Assembly: GCA_018335615.1 (NCBI GenBank) | Contig: JAGXRS010000120.1 | Location: 1-11,367, forward strand | Reading direction: 5' to 3' | Origin: Hydrogenophaga sp. | Lineage (GTDB): Bacteria; Pseudomonadota; Gammaproteobacteria; Burkholderiales; Burkholderiaceae_C | Length of the DNA stretch: 11,367 nucleotides | Shown here: one piece after another, positions 6,762-11,367 of the stretch | How positions within the stretch are numbered: the first letter of the stretch is position 1 | Layout: each line of letters begins with the position of its first letter | Translations under genes and position numbers: made by a program | The notes under the pieces: model-generated | What the model was told of the DNA's origin: nothing | Databases searched by the model: none | What the model saw: the letters and a program-made list of their open reading frames with translations, nothing else

Positions 6762-7910
6762 ATGAGAAACATGCGCCGCGCCCTTCCCCTGCTGCTCCTG
6801 GCCGCCAGTGCCGCCGTCTCCCTGTCGGCGCGGGCCGCCGATGTGCTGTTTGCGCAAGTGGCTTCTCACACCAATCCCGCCTCGGCGGCCAACGCCAAAG
6901 GCATGAGCACGGGCATCCGCGTGTATTTCGAGAAGGTCAACGCGGGCGGTGGCGTGAACGGCCACCAGCTCAAGCTCACCACCCTGGACGACGACCTGCA
7001 GGGACCCAAAATGCTGGCGTTGACGCAAGAGGTGATCGACGCCAGGTCGGCCATCGGTCTTCTGGGCTTCCTCAACAGCGCGGGCCTGGCCGAGATCGCC
7101 AAACAGGACCTGCTGGGCAAAAGCGGCATGGCCCTCATTGCGCCCTTGCAAGGGGACAAGCATGTGGTGGGGGCGCGCAACATATTTCCGCTGCGCAGTG
7201 GCTACGCCGACGAGATCGCCGCCTTGCTCAAGGAAGCCAAGGCCTGGGACAAGGACAAGCTGGCGGTGGTGAACATGAACATCGCCTTCGGCCCATCGCT
7301 GGCCGCCCTGACCCAGGACCTCGTGGGCGACGCGGGCATCCAGATCGTCACCCACCAGGTACTGGACGCCACACCCGGCAAGCTCGAAGCCAGCGTCAAG
7401 GCGGCGGTGAGCGAAGTCAGCAAGAGCCAGCCCAAGGCCATCCTGGTGCTGGCGGCGGGCAAACCGGCCTTCGAGTTCATTCGGGCGATGCGGGCGGCAC
7501 CGGGGGGCAAAACGCAGCTCTACGGGCTGTCGGTGCTGCTGCACGACGTGCTGGCCAAGGAAGTCGGTCTGGAGGCCGTGCGCGGCATTGTGCTGAGCCA
7601 GGCGGTGCCCTACCCGTTTGTCCCCTCAAAGCCCGTGATCACCGAGTTCCAGGCCGACATGCGCAAATATGCCCCGGGCGAGGCCATCTCCTTCTCCAGC
7701 CTGGAAGGCTATCTCGGGGCCAAGATCGCGGCAGAAGCCGTTCGTCGAACCGGCAGCACACCCACCCGGGCCAGCCTGCTCCAGGCCCTGTCCGAACTCG
7801 GCGACCACAACCTCGGCGGCATTCATGTGAGTTACACACCCAGCCGCCGCAAAGGCTGGGGTGGGGTGGACCTGTCCATCATCAACGCCAGCGGCTCGCT
7901 GCAAAAGTAA
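6762..7910 (+). CDS. HAAT-family ABC transporter periplasmic substrate-binding protein 2
   Basis: A 382 aa Peripla_BP_6 protein, complete, with a classical Sec signal peptide: basic MRNMRR, hydrophobic ALPLLLLAASAAVSLS, and a cleavage site ARA near residue 25. The mature start VLFAQVASHTNPASAANAKGMSTGIRVYFEKVNAGGGVNGHQLKL matches type I binding proteins; IGLLGFLNSAGLAEIA and GMALIAPLQGDKHVVGARNIFPLRSGYADE are the usual ligand-pocket loops. It differs clearly from binding protein 1 in signal peptide, pocket loops and C-terminus, so it is not a recent duplicate. It follows livF by 25 bp and probably ends the operon. A second ATG at 6771 is an alternative start; neither has a strong Shine-Dalgarno. 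The ligand is unknown and may differ from that of protein 1. Confidence 0.9.
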   Translation: MRNMRRALPLLLLAASAAVSLSARAADVLFAQVASHTNPASAANAKGMSTGIRVYFEKVNAGGGVNGHQLKLTTLDDDLQGPKMLALTQEVIDARSAIGLLGFLNSAGLAEIAKQDLLGKSGMALIAPLQGDKHVVGARNIFPLRSGYADEIAALLKEAKAWDKDKLAVVNMNIAFGPSLAALTQDLVGDAGIQIVTHQVLDATPGKLEASVKAAVSEVSKSQPKAILVLAAGKPAFEFIRAMRAAPGGKTQLYGLSVLLHDVLAKEVGLEAVRGIVLSQAVPYPFVPSKPVITEFQADMRKYAPGEAISFSSLEGYLGAKIAAEAVRRTGSTPTRASLLQALSELGDHNLGGIHVSYTPSRRKGWGGVDLSIINASGSLQK

Positions 7911-7925
7911 GACCCGCAGCCGCTG

Positions 7926-7949
7926 ACACCAGCCGGGCGCTGGCGGTGT
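7926..7949. terminator. Possible weak hairpin between convergent genes
   Basis: ACACCAGC (7926-7933) can pair with GCTGG-CG-GTGT (7939-7949) across a five-base loop with a two-base bulge. It lies in the 63 bp between the ends of binding protein 2 and the convergent regulator, where a terminator for both would be expected. There is no T-run on either side, so a Rho-independent role is uncertain. Confidence 0.25.
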
Positions 7950-7973
7950 GTTGCGCACCGGTGGACAAGGTGC

Positions 7974-8756
7974 CTACAGCAGCGAGCGCAACTCCCGGGC
8001 CGCCTCTAGCAACAAGGGCAGCAGATCACCGCGCATCACCGCCGGTTCCAGCCGATCAGGGGACGCCACCACGTTGAGCGCGGCCACGGTTCGGCCCTGC
8101 ATGTTGCGCAGCGGCACCGCCAGCGCGTGCACACCCAGTTCGTGCTCTTCGCTGGCCACGGCAAAGTCGTCCGCCCGCACCTGCGTGATCAGCGCACGAA
8201 AAGACTTGTGCTCGACCGTGGTCCGGGGCGTGAGCCGCGACAGTTCGCGGCCCTTCAGCCAGGCGCTGAATTCACCGCGGGGCATCGCCGCCAGCAACAC
8301 ACGGCCTGTGGAAGTGGCGTGCACCGGCAGCCGCGCGCCCAGATGCAGGCCATAGGCCATCAGGCGCTGCCCGCCCACCGAGGCACTGCGCGCCACGATC
8401 ACCACCTCGTGGCCGTCCAGCACCACGGCCGAAAACGACTCCCGCGTCTGCGCCGCCAACCGGTTCAGTGTGGGCTGCAACAAACGTGGCAAACGCGCCG
8501 AGGCCAGGTAACTGCCCGAAAACCGCAACACCTTGGGCGACAACCAGTAATGGCTGCCATCGCTCTCCAGGTAACCCAGGTGCGCCAGCGTCAACAGGTG
8601 CCGGCGCGCCGCGGCGCGGGTGAGCCCGGCGCGTTCGGCGGCCTGGGTGGCATTCAGGCGCTGGCGCTCCGTGTCAAAACTCTCCAGCACCGCCATGCCC
8701 TTGGCCATGCCTTCGATGAGATCGGCTTTTGCAATGGGCGGCGGCGCACTGTTCAT
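7974..8756 (-). CDS. pobR: IclR-family transcriptional regulator, PobR/PcaR-like
   Basis: A 260 aa IclR-family regulator. The DNA-binding winged helix-turn-helix occupies roughly residues 14-75, with DLIEGMAKGMAVLESFD as the family opening, the recognition region NATQAAERAGLTRAAARRHLLTL and the wing YWLSPKVLRF. The C-terminal effector domain follows, with LPVHATSTGRVLLAAMP around 143-159 and GVHALAVPLRN...GRTVAALNV at 208-229, both characteristic of the PcaR/PcaU/PobR group that senses aromatic acids. It is divergent from pobA and shares its control region, the classic arrangement for a 4-hydroxybenzoate-responsive activator of pobA. The ATG abuts the operator and has no Shine-Dalgarno, so autoregulation and a leaderless or very short-leader mRNA are possible. 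Some beta-proteobacteria use an AraC-type pobR instead; here the IclR type is clear. Confidence 0.85.
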   Translation of the reverse strand: MNSAPPPIAKADLIEGMAKGMAVLESFDTERQRLNATQAAERAGLTRAAARRHLLTLAHLGYLESDGSHYWLSPKVLRFSGSYLASARLPRLLQPTLNRLAAQTRESFSAVVLDGHEVVIVARSASVGGQRLMAYGLHLGARLPVHATSTGRVLLAAMPRGEFSAWLKGRELSRLTPRTTVEHKSFRALITQVRADDFAVASEEHELGVHALAVPLRNMQGRTVAALNVVASPDRLEPAVMRGDLLPLLLEAARELRSLL

Positions 8757-8757
8757 A

Positions 8758-8796
8758 GTGCGCGATCATCGCACATCGATTCTGATCATCGCGCAT
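8758..8796. promoter_or_regulatory. Three-repeat operator for the PobR-like regulator
   Basis: Three copies of one 9-bp half-site: GTGCGCGAT (8758-8766) inverted against ATCGCACAT (8768-8776), then ATCGCGCAT (8788-8796) as a direct repeat 20 bp further on. The last two lie in longer matching blocks GATCATCGCRCATYGA at 8764-8779 and 8784-8799. In Acinetobacter, the IclR-type PobR and PcaU bind operators of three short repeats, two forming a palindrome and a third as a direct repeat, so the layout agrees. The site lies upstream of the predicted pobA -35 box (suiting activation) and directly at the regulator's start codon (suiting autorepression). Confidence 0.7.
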
Positions 8797-8812
8797 TGAA
8801 CCCTCGCAGCCC

Positions 8813-8841
8813 TTGAGCCGATGCACCCGACTGCCTACAGT
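8813..8841 (+). promoter_or_regulatory. Predicted sigma-70 promoter of pobA
   Basis: TTGAGC (8813-8818) and TACAGT (8836-8841) are separated by exactly 17 bp, each matching four of six consensus bases. Transcription would start near 8848, leaving a leader of about 25 bases that contains the ribosome binding site. The imperfect boxes and the operator just upstream fit a promoter that needs an activator. Confidence 0.55.
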
Positions 8842-8859
8842 CTCGACACCCATTCACAC

Positions 8860-8865
8860 AGGAGA
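8860..8865 (+). promoter_or_regulatory. Ribosome binding site of pobA
   Basis: AGGAGA seven bases before the ATG at 8873 fixes the pobA start and rules out the earlier in-frame ATG at 8813, which would lie inside the promoter and gives residues unlike PobA. Confidence 0.75.
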
Positions 8866-8872
8866 GACATCC

Positions 8873-10057
8873 ATGCGCACCCAGGTTGCCATCATCGGCG
8901 CCGGCCCTTCCGGCCTTCTGCTCGGTCAGCTGCTGCACAAAGCCGGCATCGACGCCATCATCATCGAGCGCCAGAGCCCCGACTACGTGCTGGGCCGTAT
9001 CCGCGCCGGGGTGCTGGAGCAGGTGGCGATCGATTTGCTGGACGAAGCCGGCGTGGGCCAGCGCATGCACACCGAAGGCCTGGTGCACAGTGGCTTCGAC
9101 ATGCTGTTCAACGGCGAGCGCCACCGCATCGACCTGGAAAAGCTCACGGGCGGCAAGAAGGTGATGGTCTACGGACAGACCGAGGTCACCCGCGACCTGA
9201 TGGACGCCCGCACCGCCGCTGGCCTGCCCACGGTGTACGAAGCCGCCAACGTGCAGGTGCACGATTTCGACACCCAGACGCCGAGCGTCACCTACGAGAA
9301 AGACGGCCAGACACACACGGTTCAGTGCGATTTCATCGCCGGTTGCGACGGGTTCCATGGCGTGTGCCGCGCCAGCGCACCGCGCAACGCCATCAAGGAA
9401 TTCGAAAAGGTGTATCCGTTCGGCTGGCTCGGCCTGCTGAGCGACACGCCGCCCGTGCACCACGAACTGATCTACGTGAACCACCCACGCGGCTTCGCCC
9501 TGTGCTCGCAGCGCAGCGCCACGCGCAGCCGCTACTACCTGCAGGTGCCGCTGACCGACAAGGTGGAGCAGTGGAGCGACGACGCGTTCTGGAACGAACT
9601 CAAGCTGCGCCTGGATCCCGAGGCAGCCGAGAAACTGGTGACCGGTCCCAGCATCGAGAAAAGCATCGCCCCGCTGCGCAGCTTCGTCACCGAACCGCTG
9701 CGCTTTGGCCGCATGTTCCTGGCCGGTGACGCCGGTCACATCGTGCCGCCCACCGGCGCCAAGGGCCTGAACCTGGCCGCCACCGACGTGAAGTACCTCT
9801 GCGATGCGTTCGTCGAGTTCTACCAGGAGAAGACCGAGGCCGGCATCGACAGCTACTCCGAGCGCTGCCTCAAGCGCATCTGGCGCGCCGAGCGTTTCAG
9901 CTGGTGGTTCACGTCGATCATGCACAACTTCCCCGACGAAGGCGCCATCAACGGCAAGCTGCAGCAGGCCGAGCTGGACTACCTGATGCACTCGGAAGCC
10001 GGGCTGAAAACCATCGCCGAAAACTACGTGGGATTGCCGCTGAACTTTGGTGAATGA
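8873..10057 (+). CDS. pobA: 4-hydroxybenzoate 3-monooxygenase (p-hydroxybenzoate hydroxylase)
   Basis: A 394 aa FAD-dependent class A aromatic hydroxylase, exactly the length of the Pseudomonas enzyme. It converts 4-hydroxybenzoate, NADPH and oxygen to protocatechuate, the entry step to the beta-ketoadipate or meta-cleavage pathways, in the cytoplasm. The FAD dinucleotide fold GAGPSG is at 9-14, the RIRAGVLEQ motif includes Arg44, and the DG-type motif GCDGFHG is at 157-163. The second FAD motif GDAGHIVPPTGAKGLN is at 285-300; it has Gly288 where Pseudomonas has Ala. Substrate and mechanism residues known from P. fluorescens are all present at the same numbers: Tyr201, Ser212, Arg214, Arg220, Pro293, Asn300 and Tyr385. 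No ferredoxin-like fusion or truncation is seen. It is preceded by a divergent PobR-like gene and probably transcribed alone, since a repeat element follows. Confidence 0.98.
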   Translation: MRTQVAIIGAGPSGLLLGQLLHKAGIDAIIIERQSPDYVLGRIRAGVLEQVAIDLLDEAGVGQRMHTEGLVHSGFDMLFNGERHRIDLEKLTGGKKVMVYGQTEVTRDLMDARTAAGLPTVYEAANVQVHDFDTQTPSVTYEKDGQTHTVQCDFIAGCDGFHGVCRASAPRNAIKEFEKVYPFGWLGLLSDTPPVHHELIYVNHPRGFALCSQRSATRSRYYLQVPLTDKVEQWSDDAFWNELKLRLDPEAAEKLVTGPSIEKSIAPLRSFVTEPLRFGRMFLAGDAGHIVPPTGAKGLNLAATDVKYLCDAFVEFYQEKTEAGIDSYSERCLKRIWRAERFSWWFTSIMHNFPDEGAINGKLQQAELDYLMHSEAGLKTIAENYVGLPLNFGE

Positions 10058-10096
10058 GCGGCCAGCGCACCGGTCGCAGCGCGGACTGATGCTTGC

Positions 10097-10135
10097 ACCC
10101 TCCCCCTCTAGGGGAGGGTCGGGGTGGGGTGGGGG
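10097..10135. repeat. GC-rich hairpin plus G-run element, probable dispersed intergenic repeat
   Basis: A perfect 9-bp inverted repeat ACCCTCCCC / GGGGAGGGT with loop CTCTA (10097-10119) runs directly into further G-runs, giving five G-tracts in 10111-10135 separated by only one or two bases. Read on the minus strand the stretch encodes PHPDPPLEGEG, a pattern I recognise from spurious ORFs over dispersed intergenic repeats in proteobacterial genomes. The G-tracts could fold as a G-quadruplex on the plus (non-template) strand. No poly-T follows, so it is not a normal terminator. That it is repeated elsewhere in the genome is inference, since only one copy lies in this window. Confidence 0.6.
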
Positions 10136-10242
10136 CTCTCCCCGGCAGCACCGCGTCGGCCCAGCACCACGCGACTGTCCCCTGTGTTCAGAACGCCAGG
10201 CCACAGGGCGCTACATTGACGCACACGTCAACCGGTAACGCC
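10136..10242. promoter_or_regulatory. Upstream region of CoA-transferase gene, with small palindrome
   Basis: After the G-rich repeat, about 100 bp lead to the CoA-transferase gene. A perfect palindrome TTGACG-CACA-CGTCAA spans 10216-10231. TACATT at 10212-10217, which overlaps its left end by two bases, could be a -10 box; no convincing -35 is seen. A palindrome at a predicted start site would suit a repressor. No good ribosome binding site precedes the ATG (CCGGTAACGCC). Confidence 0.35.
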
Positions 10243-11169
10243 ATGTCATCCCTCACATCCCAGCCCACCAAGCCCACCAAAACCTTGAAACCCCTGCGCG
10301 GCGTGCGCGTCCTCAGCCTGGCACTGAACCTGCCGGGTCCGGGGGCGCTGATGCGCCTCAAGGCCATGGGTGCCACCTGCCTGAAAGCAGAACCACCGGG
10401 CCCCAAAAGCGCTCCCGCCGGCACGAGCGGCGACCCCATGGGCCAGTACAACCCACGGGCCTACGCCACACTGCACGACGGCATCCAGGTCGTCACCATC
10501 GACCTGAAAAGCGACAAAGGCCAGGCCGCGCTGCACAAGGAACTGGCGCGCACCGACGTGCTGCTCACCTCGTTCCGCCCCTCGGCACTCGTCAAGCTCG
10601 GGCTGGGCTGGAAAACCCTGCACAAGGCTTATCCAGCGCTTTCGGTGGTGGCCATCGTCGGCGCGCCGGGTGAACGCGCCGAGGAACCGGGCCACGACCT
10701 GACCTACCTGGCCGACGCCGGGCTCGTCACAGGTCTCGACCTGCCCGCAACACTGTTCGCCGACATGGGCGGCGCGCTCATGGCCAGCGAGGCCGCGCTG
10801 AAAGCGGTGCTGACGCAGAAAACCAGCGGCAAAGGCACGTTCCAGGAAATTGCGTTGTCCGACGCGGCGAACTGGCTCGCCCTGCCCCGCAGCTGGGGCC
10901 TGACACAGCCCAGCGGTGCGGTGGGCGGCGCCCACGCAGGCTACCGCGTCTACCCCTGCAAGGATGGCCGCGTGGCCCTGGCCGCGCTGGAGCCGCACTT
11001 TGCCGCCGCCCTGTGCGCCGCGGCCAAAGTGCCCATGACCGACCCGCGCGCCATGTTCCACCCCGACACACACGCGGCCATTGCCCAGTTCATGCTGGGC
11101 AAGACCCGCCAGCAACTCGACCGGCTGGCGGTGGCACACGACATTCCGCTGCACACACTGGCGCGCTGA
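10243..11169 (+). CDS. Family III CoA-transferase / alpha-methylacyl-CoA racemase-like protein
   Basis: A 308 aa member of the CaiB/BaiF (family III) fold, shorter than the usual 350-400 aa or more. After a 17-residue Lys/Thr/Pro-rich N-terminus comes the fold opening LRGVRVLSLALNLPGPGALMRLKAMGATCLKAEPP. VVTIDLKSDKGQAALHKELARTDVLLTSFRPSALVKLGLG is the typical second block. His151 (GHDLTYL), Asp174 (FADMGG) and Glu250 (AALEPHF) fall where the racemase of Mycobacterium tuberculosis has His126, Asp156 and Glu241, which favours racemase chemistry over CoA transfer. The C-terminal domain is short and the last common segment is missing after HDIPLHTLAR. No frameshift is evident. The ATG at 10243 is chosen because the open frame upstream runs through the repeat. 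The substrate is unknown; candidates are branched or aromatic acyl-CoAs. Confidence 0.82.
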   Translation: MSSLTSQPTKPTKTLKPLRGVRVLSLALNLPGPGALMRLKAMGATCLKAEPPGPKSAPAGTSGDPMGQYNPRAYATLHDGIQVVTIDLKSDKGQAALHKELARTDVLLTSFRPSALVKLGLGWKTLHKAYPALSVVAIVGAPGERAEEPGHDLTYLADAGLVTGLDLPATLFADMGGALMASEAALKAVLTQKTSGKGTFQEIALSDAANWLALPRSWGLTQPSGAVGGAHAGYRVYPCKDGRVALAALEPHFAAALCAAAKVPMTDPRAMFHPDTHAAIAQFMLGKTRQQLDRLAVAHDIPLHTLAR

Positions 11170-11191
11170 GGCCACGCGCTCGGCGTTGTTG

Positions 11192-11365
11192 TCAGCGCAA
11201 GGTGGTGTCGGGTAGCAACACCCGCTGCGCCCACGCCGGCAGATCGTCGGCCTGCCAGCGCAGCTCACCGCTACGCAGGCGGGCCACCAGGCGCAGCGGC
11301 TGCAGTGCCTCACCCGGCGGGTGGCTGGTGTCGTAGAGCAGCGCCAGATCGACCCGCCGCACCGC
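11192..11365 (-). CDS. C-terminus of an unrecognised protein (runs off right edge)
   Basis: A minus-strand frame enters from the right edge and ends at a TGA (11192-11194), giving 57 residues that begin AVRRVDLALLYDTSHPPGEALQ and end WAQRVLLPDTTLR. Its composition (Leu, Arg, charged and aromatic residues well mixed) looks like real soluble protein, unlike the shadow frames on the plus strand here. It converges on the CoA-transferase gene with a 22 bp gap and no visible terminator. I do not recognise the family. Confidence 0.5.
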   Translation of the reverse strand, partial: AVRRVDLALLYDTSHPPGEALQPLRLVARLRSGELRWQADDLPAWAQRVLLPDTTLR

Positions 11366-11367
11366 CA

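Noticed and set aside
8786..10204. 472-codon minus-strand frame opposite pobA
   Set aside because: Antisense shadow of pobA. It also runs through the G-rich repeat, which gives the PHPDPPLEGEG pattern of spurious ORFs.
10093..10242. N-terminal extension of the CoA-transferase protein from an ATG at 10093
   Set aside because: The extension translates the G-rich repeat and the promoter region and has no family similarity.
1..11367. Search for CRISPR, tRNA, rRNA, transposase or phage attachment site
   Set aside because: No direct-repeat array, tRNA-like cloverleaf, rRNA segment, transposase motif or terminal repeats were seen.

Overview
The window is GC-rich chromosomal DNA that reads like a beta-proteobacterium of the Comamonadaceae type (Hydrogenophaga, Acidovorax or Variovorax relatives). 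That placement is an inference. It rests on the strong G/C bias at third codon positions, a PobA that follows the Pseudomonas enzyme almost motif for motif, a Liv-type transporter style common in Burkholderiales, and a GC-rich intergenic repeat typical of these genomes. No database search was possible.

Layout, left to right. (1) Minus strand: the beginning of an Ala/Lys-rich basic protein that runs off the left edge, preceded by an alpha/beta-hydrolase of the arylesterase/haloperoxidase type. (2) Divergent from the hydrolase, a small stand-alone flavodoxin resembling MioC. (3) A six-gene plus-strand operon for a branched-chain-amino-acid-type (HAAT) ABC importer: substrate-binding protein 1, LivH-type permease, LivM-type permease, LivG-type ATPase, LivF-type ATPase, substrate-binding protein 2. 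A hairpin separates binding protein 1 from the permease, and a 22-codon mini-ORF joins livM to livG through two ATGA stop/start overlaps. (4) An IclR-family regulator (PobR-like) on the minus strand, divergent from pobA (4-hydroxybenzoate 3-monooxygenase). They share a 116 bp control region with three repeats of a 9-bp half-site and a recognisable pobA promoter. (5) A GC-rich hairpin/G-run repeat, then a short family III CoA-transferase / alpha-methylacyl-CoA racemase-like gene. (6) The C-terminus of an unrecognised protein enters from the right edge on the minus strand.

How the genes may work together: PobA turns 4-hydroxybenzoate into protocatechuate, and the PobR-like protein most likely activates pobA in response to 4-hydroxybenzoate. 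Because the complete Liv-type importer lies immediately next to this pair, a reasonable hypothesis is that it imports an aromatic acid, or a precursor of one, and not leucine. The two different binding proteins would then widen or tune the substrate range. The racemase/CoA-transferase-like protein could act on an acyl- or aroyl-CoA, but nothing in the sequence fixes its substrate.

I see no tRNA, rRNA, CRISPR array, transposase or phage gene. The window is mostly ordinary catabolic chromosome. Its most interesting parts are regulatory: the pobR-pobA operator, the coupled mini-ORF, the intra-operon hairpin and the G-rich repeat.
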